DNA of 64,000 bases from Macrostomum hystrix (GCA_950097015.1 CATNEN010000030.1:3023001-3087000), one strand, 5' to 3'; shown: positions 46,091 through 56,995, numbered from the stretch's first letter. Program-made: numbers and translations. The notes: generated by a model not told the origin, from the sequence alone.

Positions 46091-46898
46091 CAATCACTCA
46101 ATCACTCGATTCTCAATCAATCTCAATCATCGAGCGCAATCACTTGGATTTGATCAAAGCGGCGATCAAATGTCATCGGGGTTCTGGGTACATCGGGGCC
46201 TGGATGTTTTTCTGACCAATCATAGTTATAGGTTTTAGCATGAATTCGCGAAGCGATGGTAATTTTCATTGGTTGAAATCGTGAAGGTGCAAATGGATTT
46301 AACCGAATAGTTTTCTAGTGCGTCATTTGCCAACGTAAGCAAATTTAGTAGACACATTTAGCTATCAACTGATCATCTGATTGGCTGAGACCCATTTCTG
46401 TCCTATAGCTTATCAAGTGCAAGTCATCTGCAGAGAGGTACACTGTACACGCTGTGCACTGAAGCGCAAGAGAGAGAGGCAAATCTAGCTGCAAAGGGAC
46501 CGCATTGGCGGGAAGGACATTGTAAGGCAGCAGCTGGCATGCAGGTCTCTGTGGGACCTGCTGCTGCCGCTGCTGCTGCTGCTGCGTGCAATTCCAAATC
46601 TATTTGTCTGTTTCCTATTCGCGCGCTCTTGACAGAGGGAGAGACGCACAAGGCGGGTGAGGATTCAATTAAATGCGCCTAGACTAGCCTAATGTGGGCC
46701 AGACAGACAGTCTGCGGCTGTCTGTACTATCTCTCTATCTCTCTCTCTGCCTTTCTGTCTCTTCGTCACAACCTTCTCAAGCCCCACCTGCTGCCTGCCA
46801 CTTTGAATTTCGAATTAATTTACAACCCAGTCTTTAGAGTGCGAACTCAGAATTCTTCAAAGCCAACGTGCCAAAAGTGTCAAGCTGTTGCTAAGAAC
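46091..46898. other. Upstream region of the sulfotransferase gene
   Basis: Contains a CTG-rich microsatellite at 46559-46588. The sulfotransferase frame stays open back to 46692, but that part has no family similarity. A pyrimidine-poor AG at 46830 is a possible splice or trans-splice acceptor. Confidence 0.35.
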
Positions 46899-47819
46899 AT
46901 GGAGCCAGTCCTGGATGCCGATGGTAAGCCAGTCAGCGGAATCATCTACACGCCAGATGCTGACGGTGTCACAATAAAGAATCGTCTGTGGCGCGGTTAC
47001 TATGTGTCCGACTTTCCCCAGGCAGAGACCCGAATGGAGCGACTGTGCGGCGAGTTCAGCCCCAGGCAGGACGACGTGTTCATCTACGCCTATCTGAAAT
47101 GTGGCACTCACTGGCTGCACGAGATCTGCCATTTCCTGCTGAGCGGCCAGGCCCAGATCCGGCCCCAGCCCAAGGAGCTCGCCATGCTGGAGGCCGCTGA
47201 CATCGAGGACCTCGAGAAGATACCATCGCCGAGGGTGCTCAACTGCCACATGAGGTGTTCCATCCTGCCCAAGAAGCTGGTCGCAGGTAACAAGGTGATC
47301 TACGTTGTGCGCAACCCCAAGGACACCGCCGTGTCACTCTACCATCACATTGCCGGCATGGATGACTACGAGTACAAAGGCACGTTCCAGGGCTTCTTGG
47401 GACTGTACGAGAGCGGCACGCTTGATGCTGGCTCCTGGTTCATGCACACCCGCGACTTCCTTACCGCCATGACTGCGGAGGGGGCCGACAACATCCTGAT
47501 GGTGGAGTTCGAGCGACTCAAACTCGAACCAGAGGGCCAGATAAGACGCATCGCCAAATTTCTACTCGGACGCGACATCGCTGACGATTTCCTATCCGCC
47601 ATCTGCGAGAAGGTGTCCTTCAAGAGCATGCAGCAGGCACGCAGCGGCGACTTCAAAGAGTTCTTCAACGACAAGGCCAGTCAGCACGGCTTCTACCGCA
47701 AGGGCGAAGTCGGCGACTGGAGGAACTGGTTCGACGAGGCGTCGAGTTCCCGGGTGGACCGGCTGTGCGCCGACGCCCTGGCTGGCTTTGAGCACCTGTA
47801 CCAGCCCATCTACGGCTGA
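46899..47819 (+). CDS. Cytosolic sulfotransferase (SULT family)
   Basis: It transfers sulfate from PAPS to a hydroxyl or amine of a small molecule in the cytosol. The Met at 46899 (MEPVLDADG) gives 306 residues, the usual SULT length; an upstream Met at 46692 would add 69 residues unlike the family. Key motifs: the 5'-phosphosulfate loop AYLKCGTHWLHEI (usually YPKSGTTW, so Ser and Thr are replaced), the catalytic His in VLNCHMRCSILP, the 3'-phosphate site VVRNPKDTAVSLYHH, and the PAPS-binding RKGEVGDWRNWF near the C-terminus. Single exon, ending at TGA. The acceptor cannot be predicted. Confidence 0.92.
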   Translation: MEPVLDADGKPVSGIIYTPDADGVTIKNRLWRGYYVSDFPQAETRMERLCGEFSPRQDDVFIYAYLKCGTHWLHEICHFLLSGQAQIRPQPKELAMLEAADIEDLEKIPSPRVLNCHMRCSILPKKLVAGNKVIYVVRNPKDTAVSLYHHIAGMDDYEYKGTFQGFLGLYESGTLDAGSWFMHTRDFLTAMTAEGADNILMVEFERLKLEPEGQIRRIAKFLLGRDIADDFLSAICEKVSFKSMQQARSGDFKEFFNDKASQHGFYRKGEVGDWRNWFDEASSSRVDRLCADALAGFEHLYQPIYG

Positions 47820-48827
47820 GGGGCCGGTGTTTGCGCTGATGGACGGCTATCATTTAAAGCTTTCTTGAGCTGGGAAAATTAATTCGGACACGGGAACAAG
47901 TTGAGGCTTCCACCAATTCAGTTAGCTCATCTCTGAGCTATATTTCTTCCAAATCATTTCCGCAATACTAATTTAGCTTTACTTCTATTTACGCTTCTGG
48001 TAAAAAATTTTATCTATTGGCTTGCGCTTTGCCGAGAAATATACTGATAAACTTTGCTTTAACTATTCTTTTAAAATTAGTTATTATATACAATTAGACT
48101 AATTTATTTACTCAAACTAGGCATGAATGAGGCGGGAGTGCTTCTTTTTGTAATTAAATTTTCGCTACTCGAGCAGCTTGCGAAGTCCAAGAGCGTGCGA
48201 ATATCAAAGTAGGATAAGCGCCGAATCCTTTGCTGAGACAGCGCTCAGTGGGAGGGCTAAACTGTCTCACAGTTCAGACCTGTATCGTCTGCTCAGCAGG
48301 GTGCAGCTGCTTTGACCAGTGCCGTCCTCCTGGTATCTGCAACCCCCGGAACATCAAGAACTACATAATGTAGGTAAATCACATTTTAAACTTCGTGGGC
48401 CGGCCGTTACCAGTTGACGCTGTTAAAATTAAAATTAAACTGTAGTTCAGAATTGGAATGCTTTTCTAGTAAGCCAAATAGCTCTCTAGTGATTCCACTC
48501 TGACGAACTATGAGCTGCAATGTTTTTTGATTAGGCCAAATTTCAACAGTGAGCGATGAGTCGGCAGCAGATAAGACAATCAATTCGTGGTCAAGCACTG
48601 CTCACAATCTGTCTGCCTGCCAATTTATCTTTGTCAAATAATTAACAATTAACATGCTACTTTTGCAGTGCCCACTCCATTCCGATTGGCAGGCCAACGC
48701 CTGGTGGCTGGTGGGGTCGAAATTGAGCATAGAAAATAATTTGAGTTGATAAAATAGGAGCGAACGGACTGAAGCTTAAGTTAATGTCGATGTTAAACAT
48801 GCCGAGTGTTTGAATGTCAACAGACAG
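47820..48827. other. Spacer between sulfotransferase and FAX
   Basis: Presumed 3' UTRs of both genes. A minus-strand open frame at 48407-48598 (64 codons) and two short forward frames next to AG/GT sites (48315-48372, 48669-48715) look faintly coding but match no family I know. Confidence 0.3.
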
Positions 48828-49604
48828 TTATTTAACCGACTGCACGTTGCTGCGGCAGACCTCGTCCCAGTCTGGCCACACGGCGGACTTCACTCTGTCG
48901 GCGTACTCGCTCAGATTCCTTGCCTTCTCCATGATGAAGCTCTTGTGCGGATAGTCGATAGGCAGGTACAGGATCTGAGCCAGGTGAGAGAACGCGCACG
49001 CATCGACTGAGGTGAGCTGGTCTCCGAGCAGGAACTTCTTGTTGCCAAGCAGCACGGACAGAGCCAGGAGGTCGTCGCAGCCGATCTGGTAGATCTCGGA
49101 GGGAGAGTTCCGGCCCAGACCGTGCGCGGCCATCCTGCGCTTCACCAGGGTGGGCATCAGTGTGGCAAACAGCTTTGCCTGCCATGGCGGAAGAAACTCC
49201 ATCAAGCTGATGGTTTCTCTGAACCGTTCTACGTAGCGATAGTAAGCGTAGGAGTACACGGTCCTGTTGTCCAGCACCACGGAGATCACTCTGCTCAGAG
49301 CTCGCTGCTCGGCACTCAGACTGTCCGCCTTGTCGAACTCCTTCGTGAGGAACTGTATCACCAGACTCGACTCGTTGTACTCCTTGCCGTTGTACTCAAT
49401 GAACGGGATCTGGCCCTTAGAACTGTTGTTGCCAGCCGCTCTGATTGTCTTGTGCGGAATCCGCTTGATCCTCAGCCAGGTCTCGAGTTTCAGACCGAAC
49501 GGGGACGGCGAGACGCAGGTCCTAAGGCTGGGGAAGTTGAAAGCGTACACCATCCCCTGCTCATAGTTCTGTACTCGCAGTGTGCTGGAACCGCTGCCTC
49601 CCAT
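48828..49604 (-). CDS. fax: Failed axon connections-like protein, complete copy
   Basis: A GST-like, metaxin-related protein of the FAX/FAXC family, known from Drosophila as a modifier of axon development. Single exon, 258 residues from ATG 49604. The thioredoxin-like half shows SPSPFGLKLETWLRIKRIPH, GQIPFIEYNGKEYNESSLVI and QFLTKEF. The helical GST C-terminal half has CDDLLALSVLLGNKKFLLGD, SVDACAFSHLAQILY and ends with VWPDWDEVC, a family signature. It is shorter than insect and vertebrate FAX proteins because the N-terminal extension is absent. No catalytic GST residue is evident; the role is inferred from family only. A near-identical partial copy lies at 52063-52782. Confidence 0.9.
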   Translation of the reverse strand: MGGSGSSTLRVQNYEQGMVYAFNFPSLRTCVSPSPFGLKLETWLRIKRIPHKTIRAAGNNSSKGQIPFIEYNGKEYNESSLVIQFLTKEFDKADSLSAEQRALSRVISVVLDNRTVYSYAYYRYVERFRETISLMEFLPPWQAKLFATLMPTLVKRRMAAHGLGRNSPSEIYQIGCDDLLALSVLLGNKKFLLGDQLTSVDACAFSHLAQILYLPIDYPHKSFIMEKARNLSEYADRVKSAVWPDWDEVCRSNVQSVK

Positions 49605-50026
49605 GCCGAACTGTAAAGCGTCAACCGCAAGTGTGTTTTACTGCTTTCCGTCCTTTCGTACTTGGCAGTCGAAGTCCCGCTTCTTTATCTGAGCCAGCGA
49701 AACTCGTTTTATTCTCGCCTTAATGAGATACCAGACGTCACTCAGGTGGAAAACAGACCTCGCTTCACTGGCTCAAATGAGCTCCAGGCATTTGTAAAAC
49801 TGTCAATGGCCACCCAAACATAGCCCCTTTAGTGGGACTCACGTGACGTGAAAGTTGGGCAAGGCGGCGGTGGATTGTACAGTGACGCGAGTACATGGCT
49901 GGCATGCGAGCGGCAGAGATAACTCAGAGAGGACTGGGGTTGTTTGTACAGACTGACTGAATGTGCTAGAAATGCTTTGTGACAGAAATGGATGCACCTG
50001 AATCTGAATCTGAATTAATAAACTTA
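49605..50026. other. FAX upstream flank
   Basis: Presumed promoter and 5' region of the minus-strand FAX gene. Nothing specific seen. Confidence 0.35.
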
Positions 50027-51631
50027 GGGTTCGTTCTATAAAGCTAGCGTATCTCTAAGTTCAAACTTACGCTGCCGCAATGTCGTAAAGTGTTCGGTAA
50101 AGCCATCGTATCTTAAGATCGTTCTTAGATTTGAGAAGCTTCTTAAGTCACCGCACACGTGTGCGTAAATTTGCGTTCGGTGAAACTTTCCAAAGTTACA
50201 GCGGCCTCCTAAGTACCGTCGTAAATCTGAGACAGGTCGGACCTGTCGTAAGTCACCTTTGCAGTGAAGACACCAATTATAACAAGCACAGATGATTATT
50301 TATATAAGGACTGTAGAAACTGTTTCAACATGGTTTTGTTTTTAAAAGTGAGTAGCAGGAAATAGCAATCGTCCTATAATGGTTCACGGTGGCAGCAGCT
50401 GCATTATTCGCTGTCTCTCAGCGCGACCAGCAGCCGTGTCCTCAGCTGGTGCAGCTAGATTTTCAACTGCTGCTTCTATTCCGTAATCGAAATCAAGACA
50501 CTGCTGGAGGCAACGACCAAGCGCAAAAATTACTTGGAGAGCTCCGCTAATACTGTCGAAGCAAATTTACGCAAAAAACGCGGATGGCAGCAAATTGCCG
50601 ATATCGTGAATTCAGTCGGCGGACAAGGACGATCAGCCGAGAACTGCCGCAAGCGGTGGTCCGACTTCAAGAGTCGACTGAAGCACAAGGTCGCCAGCAT
50701 CCGCAAGGAGCAAGCTAAGACAGGAGGCGGTCCGTCGCAGGCCCCGCAGTTGTCGAGCTTCGAGGAGAAGGCTGCGCAGCCGATCCGACCCCAGGTCGTG
50801 GAAGGTGTGCCATGCGGTGCTGACACGTTGCAGTTGCCTGCATCTAAGGGACAGGCTGCCTCATCAAGCTCGGTGGCTGCTAGTTCACCTGCTGGTAAAT
50901 CTGTCGAAGAAGTTGGCAGGTGTGCATCGCCTGAGTACGACACTGCCGACGATGGAGACAGCGAAGAGTCTGCTGCCACCCCGGCTGCCGCTTCTGCTGC
51001 CAAGAACAAGAAGCGTCAGGCAGATCAAAGCAAGCTTGAGCTGATTGGATCCTTGGAAACAAAACGTCTCCGGGTGGAGGAAGACCGACTGAAGATCGAA
51101 ACTCACCGATTTTTCGTCGAGAAAGAGAGGCTGCAGATCGAGAGGGAGCGTCTACGCATTGAGCAGGAGAGACTGGCGATCGAAAAGGAGACAAGAAAGA
51201 ATTTTGAGAGTAGGCAATTGGTCCATTTTAATGACGTGTAGGCCTTCTTTCTCCGAGTATCAAGTACCTGTGTCTGTTCTGGAATGTGTTGGGGCAACTG
51301 TAGTTAAATATAATGGTGGTGTGAACCAAGGGCAATACAGTATTGCCGTTCGATGTTTATTGATATGAAAATGTGAGTGTCATTCGTTACTTGAATTACT
51401 AAATAAGTACAGCATGCGTCTCAAAGATAACTAAAAAGGGACGGTAAAAATTCCGCTTACGGTAAAAGTAGGACGCCAGTGCTAAAGTTTGATCGCAGCC
51501 CCTGCGTAAGTTACGACGCATCTGCGAAAGTTTCTCCGAACGCACGTAAGACCGTTCTCAGACAGTTCTTAGTTCCCGTGCGTAAGTTAGAGCGTACGAC
51601 GAACTTACGAAAGCTTTATAGAACGGGCCCC
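50027..51631 (+). mobile_element. Harbinger-type element carrying only a SANT/Myb-like gene
   Basis: The ends read GGGTTCGTTCTATAAAGCTA on the left and GGGGCCCGTTCTATAAAGCT on the opposite strand at the right. TTA flanks both (50024-50026, 51632-51634), matching the TWA target duplication of PIF/Harbinger. Subterminal repeats with CTTACG and CGTAAGTT occur near both ends. The 1.6 kb contain one SANT/Myb-like gene and no transposase, so it would depend on a transposase supplied elsewhere. Confidence 0.7.
50459..51241 (+). CDS. SANT/Myb-like DNA-binding protein with C-terminal coiled coil (transposon-borne)
   Basis: The frame is open from 50459 to the stop at 51239-51241. The tri-helical Myb/SANT-like domain is seen in RKKRGWQQIADIVNSVG, GRSAENCRKRWSDFKSRLKH and VASIRKEQ. 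A low-complexity Ser/Ala/Pro linker follows (SSSSVAASSPAGKS), then a strongly charged coiled coil (EEDRLKIETHRFFVEKERLQ and onward to EKETRKNFESR). This layout matches the accessory Myb-like protein of Harbinger elements and its domesticated relatives (MSANTD/NAIF1 type). No ATG lies in frame before the domain; the first helix appears as EIKTLLEAT without a start, so the 5' end is either an unseen exon or damaged. The rest is intact. Confidence 0.7.
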   Translation: MFNCCFYSVIEIKTLLEATTKRKNYLESSANTVEANLRKKRGWQQIADIVNSVGGQGRSAENCRKRWSDFKSRLKHKVASIRKEQAKTGGGPSQAPQLSSFEEKAAQPIRPQVVEGVPCGADTLQLPASKGQAASSSSVAASSPAGKSVEEVGRCASPEYDTADDGDSEESAATPAAASAAKNKKRQADQSKLELIGSLETKRLRVEEDRLKIETHRFFVEKERLQIERERLRIEQERLAIEKETRKNFESRQLVHFNDV

Positions 51632-51634
51632 TTA

Positions 51635-52062
51635 GAGTCTTTACGTGCTTACGTGCCTCTGTTTGCAAGTTGATAGCATTTAACGAAAGGCTTAATCTTT
51701 CAATGGGTTTCCTTCAGGGAATTATCAAAATTTGAAATATTCAAATACTTCCATGTAATTTTCTGCCATCTTTCCTTTGCAAGCAGTTTTCGTTCATCAA
51801 AAACAACCAAGTTCATTACAAAACACTATTGATAAATTCCAATTGTCCTGACGGTAGGAACTACAAGTTCACAAGAAAACGGTGTTTATTTTATCCATTA
51901 CAAAATCAAATCCATTTGATAAAATCACATCCCCACACAGCTTTTCGGCAGGTGAGAAATTTTACGTCAGCGTTTAAAAATCATACTGGATCTCAGATGG
52001 CGGGTATCTCAACAAGAACAGGCGAGGTCAATTCAAAACAATTTTAAATCTGATCAGTGATG
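51635..52062. other. Spacer between the Harbinger-type element and the second FAX copy
   Basis: A+T-rich; no gene recognised. Confidence 0.4.
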
Positions 52063-52782
52063 TCACCGCCTGGTCTGTAGGTCGCTGCGGCAGACCTCCT
52101 CCCAGTCTGGCCACACGGCGGACTTCACTCTGTCGGCGTACTCGCTCAGATTCCTTGCCTTCTCCATGATGAAGCTCTTGTGCGGATAGTCGATAGGCAG
52201 GTACAGGATCTGAGCCAGGTGAGAGAACGCGCACGCATCGACTGAGGTGAGCTGGTCTCCGAGCAGGAACTTCTTGTTGCCAAGCAGCACGGACAGAGCC
52301 AGGAGGTCGTCGCAGCCGATCTGGTAGATCTCGGAGGGAGAGTTCCGGCCCAGACCGTGCGCGGCCATCCTGCGCTTCACCAGGGTGGGCATCAGTGTGG
52401 CAAACAGCTTTGCCTGCCATGGCGGAAGAAACTCCATCAAGCTGATGGTTTCTCTGAACCGTTCTACGTAGCGATAGTAAGCGTAGGAGTACACGGTCCT
52501 GTTGTCCAGCACCACGGAGATCACTCTGCTCAGAGCTAGCTGCTCGGCACTCAGACTGTCCGCCTTGTCGAACTCCTTCGTGAGGAACTGGATCACCAGA
52601 CTCGACTCGTTGTACTCCTTGCCGTTGTACTCAATGAACGGGATCTGGCCCTTGGAACTGTTGTTGCCAGCCGCTCTGATTGTCTTGTGCGGAATCCGCT
52701 TGATCCTCAGCCAGGTCTCGAGCTTCAGACCGAACGGGGACGGTGAGACGCAGGTCCTGAAGCTGGGGAAGTTGAGGCTGGG
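52063..52782 (-). pseudogene. Failed axon connections-like, second partial copy
   Basis: 52085-52760 is almost identical to 48852-49527 of the complete FAX gene (only a handful of substitutions). The frame stays open through the GST-like domains to a stop at 52063-52065 with its own last residues (DLQTRR in place of NVQSVK). At the 5' end homology stops after about NFPSFRTC. Upstream there is no Met, and a TAG lies in frame just before 52785, though its AG could be a splice acceptor. It is either a truncated duplicate or an exon whose first exon lies elsewhere. The intact reading frame over about 225 codons implies a recent origin. Confidence 0.65.
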
Positions 52783-53382
52783 GTACCGCTAATAGCGTTT
52801 TCTTGCTTTGCCAGCCATTTGTAGGCCCTAACTAGCCCAACCACTGTCCCATCTCTTACTGTGGCCAACCAGGCTCGTATATATAGTTTTCTATTCTTCA
52901 ATGACAGATTATAGTTCCTGTATAAAGATATTAAGCGATACTCAGTCAACTGAAGTACTTTAGTGCATTGGTTGACTTTCGTTGTGGAAACGAGACAGAT
53001 AAATTTGTTGGCTCTAGAACATATGAATAGTCAGGGAACTTTGACTAATGGACTGCGAAACAGATCTCAATGACAGACAGATGACAATTTAAAATAAAAA
53101 ATTACGAGTTGAGGGTCAAATTTAATAGCTAGCAGTACAAACCAATGCGCGGTTAGGTAAAACCAAAAACCGATTAAAGTGCGTCGTCACAGCATTGTAC
53201 GCAGTGTGGATAGAATGTACACAATTGCAGCGATTGCGCAGTGCAGATGGACTGCAAGGACTTGAGGTGATAAAATTCTCTGACCAAGCATGAGCACAGC
53301 AGCGCTTGACGAATTTTTTTGATGCTCAGAACTGCTAAGCATTTATCGCAAGCATTCAGTTGCTAAAGGACTGTTCCTCAGG
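52783..53382. other. Spacer upstream of the NADPH oxidase gene
   Basis: No gene recognised; presumed promoter region of the oxidase. Confidence 0.35.
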
Positions 53383-56300
53383 ATGTCCGCCCGACTTGAC
53401 CCTCTGGTTCGGCTGTGCCGGTTCTGCCTCAACAACTGGCAGCTGGTGGCCGCCACAATAGTACTTCTGTTGGCCAACATCGGCTTGGCTATGTGGGCCT
53501 ACATGGACTTCAGCAGCGCTGACAAGCTCCTGATCGCCGCCAAGATGACTGGCCGGCCCCTTAACCTGGACTGCAGCATCGTGCTGATCTTTGTGCTGCG
53601 CAAGACCTTCTCCGCCTGCCGGCGATGGCAGATCAGCCGCCTGCTGCCTATTGAGCAGTGCATTCGGCTGCACATGATCACCGGCTGCCTGATCTGCGTG
53701 CTGGGAATGGCTCACTCGATCGTCCACATTGTCCGCACCGCACTGCTGCTGTCCAACGGCAAGCTGGATTGCACACCTGTGGCTGCCTACCTGGGCAACT
53801 GTCTGCACATTGGCTGGATCGGCGACGCCGCCTCGCCAACCGGCATTGCCCTGATGATCATCTTGATGACCATCGGTGTCACGGCTAATCCGGCATTCCG
53901 ATCGCGACTATTCAAGATCTTCCAGTACGCGCACCTGTTTTACTATCCGTTTCTGGTGCTGTGCTTGCTGCACGCCAGGTGACCATTGCAGCATTGTGAT
54001 TTTTCCTTTTATTTTCACTTTCTTAGAAACTGTCCTGCATTCAGTGACCCGTAACTATTGTTCTGTACTGAGTGTCCTGTGCATACTCAGCGTCCTGTAC
54101 TCAATGTCCTATTTTCAATGTCTCGATGTCCTGTACTTAGTTATTGTACTTTATTCAGTTTCCCGTGCTCAGTGCTCTGTCCTCAAGAGTCCTGTCCGCA
54201 ATGCTCTGTACTCAAGAGTCCTGTCCGCAGTGCTCTGTACTCAAGAGTCCTGTCCGCAGTGCTCTGTACTCAAGAGTCCTGTCCGCAGTGCTCTGTACTC
54301 AAGAGTCCTGTCCGCAGTGCTCTGTACTCAAGAGTCCTGTCCGCAATGCTCTGTCCTCAAGAGTCCTGTCCGCAGTGCTCTGTACTCAAGAGTCCTGTCC
54401 GCAGTGCTCTGTACTCAAGAGTCCTGTCCGCAGTGCTCTGTACTCAAGAGTCCTGTCCGCAATGCTCTGTCCTCAAGAGTCCTGTCCGCAGTGCTCTGTA
54501 CTCAAGAGTCCTGTCCGCAGTGCTCTGTACTCAAGAGTCCTGTCCGCAATGCTCTGTCCTCAAGAGTCCTGTCCGCAGTGCTCTGTACTCAAGAGTCCTG
54601 TCCGCAGTGCTCTGTACTCAAGAGTCCTGTCCGCAGTACTCTGTCCTCAAGAGTCCTGTCTGCAATGCTCTGTCCTCAAGAGTCCTGTCCGCAATGCTCT
54701 GTACTCAAGAGTCCTGTCCGCAATGCTCTGTCCTCAAGAGTCCTGTCCGCAGTGCTCTGTACTCAAGAGTCCTGTCCGCAGTGCTCTGTACTCAAGAGTC
54801 CTGTCCGCAGTGCTCTGTACTCAAGAGTCCTGTCCGCAATGCTCTGTACTCAAGAGTCCTGTCCGCAATGCTCTGTACTCAAGAGTCCTGTCCGCAATGC
54901 TCTGTCCTCAAGAGTCCTGTCCGCAATGCTCTGTACTCAAGAGTCCTGTCCGCAATGCTCTGTACTCAAGAGTCCTGTCCGCAGTGCTCTGTCCTCAAGA
55001 GTCCTGTCCGCAGTGCTCTGTCCTCAATAGTCCTGTCCGCAATGCTCTGTACTCAAGAGTCCTGTCCGCAGTGCTCTGTACTCAAGAGTCCTGTCCGCAG
55101 TGTTCTGTACTCAAGAGTCCTGTCCGCAATGCTCTGTACTCAAGAGTCCTGTCCGCAGTGCTCTGTACTCAAGAGTCCTGTCCGCAGTACTCTGTCCTCA
55201 AGAGTCCTGTCCGCAATGCTCTGTACTCAAGAGTCCTGTCCGCAGTGCTCTGTACTCAAGAGTCCTGTCCGCAATGCTCTGTCCTCAAGAGTCCTGTCTG
55301 CAGTGCTCTGTACTCAAGAGTCCTGTCCGCAGTGCTCTGTACTCAAGAGTCCTGTCCGCAATGCTCTGTCCTCAAGAGTCCTGTCCGCAGTGCTCTGTAC
55401 TCAAGAGTCCTGTCAGCAGTGCTCTGTACTCAAGAGTCCTGTCCGCAGTACTCTGTCCTAAAGAGTCCTGTCCGCAATGCTCTGTCCTCAAGAGTCCTGT
55501 CCGCAATGCTCTGTCCTCAAGAGTCCTGTCCGCACTGCTCTGTACTCAAGAGTCCTGTCCGCAGTACTCTGTCCTCAAGAGTCCTGTCCGCAGTACTCTG
55601 TCCTCAAGAGTCCTGTCCGCAGTACTCTGTCCTCAAGAGTCCAGAGTACAACTTTTGTAATTGCAGCGCATTGTTTTCGATTTTCTGCAGTTACTTCTGG
55701 ATGTTTGCCCTGCTGCCGTTGAACATGCTCCTGCTAGAGCAGCTGCTCGGCATGCGGTCCGTGCACGAGCTGCTGCACGGCAAGTTCACCATCGAGGCTG
55801 TCAACTTTCACGCGCCTCGAGGCGACGAGAACACCCAGGTGGTCGAGCTGGTGATGCGGACCGAGCGCCGGGTGACCTTCAGCCCGGGCGCGTACGTGTA
55901 CATCAACGTGCCCGCCGTGTGCCGATTCGAGTTCCACCCGTTCACCATCAGCAGCCCGCCGGAGCGGTGCGATGCCATCACGGTGCATATTCAGGCGGTT
56001 GGGCCGTGGACTCGGCGACTGCATCAGCACTTCCGGGCCATGGCGGATTCCAAGCAGCCCGAGGCAGGCCGTGTCACAGTGGCGACAAGGCGGCATCCGA
56101 CTGCCGGAGAGGACTACGAGTCGCTGGTGGTCTGCGAACGCGTCTTCGTTGAGGGGCCGTATGAGGTAATTTTGGGAGTGTAAAAACGTATAGATGACCC
56201 AAATGTACTCAAATGCCGCTGAATGACACGAATGTGCTCACAAATGCGATCAAGCTTCTGGTTGAGTCTCAAGCACGCCTATAAATGCCCTAAGGTGCAC

Positions 56301-56753
56301 TCCAAGCCATCCTGGAGTCACAAGCACGTGATTATGGTGTCGGCCGGCATCGGGGTCACGCCTTACTCCTCCATCCTACGCAGCCTGGTGCTTCGCCGAG
56401 ACGAGAAGGACGAAAAGGTGCGCTGCCGCCGCGTCGACTTTGTCTGGGTCGCCCGCAGCCTCGATGGCTTCCGCTGGTTCGCTGATCTGCTTCAGGAGCT
56501 CGAGGCTACCAACGCTGATTGGCTGCACGTGCACCTGTTCTTAACGCGAGCTTCGCCGGACTCGGCTGGGAAGCTGGAGCTCAGTCACGTGACCCACACC
56601 CGACCCGACTGGCACCAGCTGCTGGGCAAGCTGTCCGAGACCATGCCAAACTGTCGCTCGTGGGTTTACACCTGCGCTTCACCTTTGCTAGCCGATTGTG
56701 TGGCTGACGCCTGCTGGGATCTTCTCCTACCGCACCGCACTCACAGCTTCTGA
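53383..56753 (+). CDS. NADPH oxidase (NOX family)
   Basis: A membrane flavocytochrome that passes electrons from cytosolic NADPH through FAD and two haems to O2, making superoxide. Three exons join in phase: 53383-53978, 55691-56165 and 56295-56753, giving 509 residues. The membrane half has the two haem-ligand pairs: LHMITGCLICVLGMAHSIVH (His pair 14 apart) and YAHLFYYPFLVLCLLH (13 apart). Cytosolic half: FAD site HPFTISSPPE, NADPH sites FVEGPYE and VSAGIGVTPYSSILRSL, and VARSLDGFRWFADLLQELE. No EF-hands precede it, so it is NOX1-4-like in layout rather than NOX5/DUOX, though it is somewhat short. The exon 3 acceptor is TAAG, unusual but in frame. The C-terminus ends HRTHSF in place of the usual ENF. 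Intron 1 is a 1.5 kb minisatellite. Confidence 0.9.
54085..55640. repeat. Minisatellite filling NOX intron 1, 29-bp unit (about 50 copies)
   Basis: The unit contains GAGTCCTGTCCGCAGTGCTC followed by TGTACTCAA. Alternation of GCAGTG/GCAATG and GTACTC/GTCCTC makes a partly regular pattern. As 29 is not divisible by three and the unit has no stop, all three forward frames stay open; one continues into exon 2. It ends about 50 bp before the exon 2 acceptor. Confidence 0.95.
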
Positions 56754-56806
56754 GCAGTCTCGGATCTTTTCCTACCGCACCGCACTCACAGCTTCTGAGC
56801 AGTCTC
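56717..56806 (+). repeat. 45-bp direct duplication across the NOX stop codon
   Basis: 56717-56761 and 56762-56806 differ by one base and both contain CTACCGCACCGCACTCACAG. The NOX stop TGA (56751-56753) lies in the first copy. Confidence 0.9.
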
Positions 56807-56995
56807 GGTTCGCTAAGCTCATAGAATCACCGAGAAATTGGCTTTGCGATTCTAAACTGAAATCTTTAAATTCCTTTCAGACTAAGTCGGTTTTAGAAAC
56901 ATGTGGCATAAAATTGCTTTAATACTAGTGTTATTCTACTAGTTGTAAATGAAGGGCAAATCATCATGGGAGTTGGATGTCGCATTTCCCTATAG

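Noticed and set aside
41600..46093. A 1497-codon and an opposing 1376-codon frame
   Set aside because: Six-residue periodic peptides from an 18-bp array with no unique N- or C-terminal sequence.
46692..46898. N-terminal extension of the sulfotransferase
   Set aside because: The frame is open, but the first 69 residues resemble nothing in the family and the second Met gives normal length.
48407..48598. Small minus-strand gene next to FAX
   Set aside because: 64 codons, low complexity at its C-terminus (repeated Asn-Phe), no family match, lies in presumed UTR.
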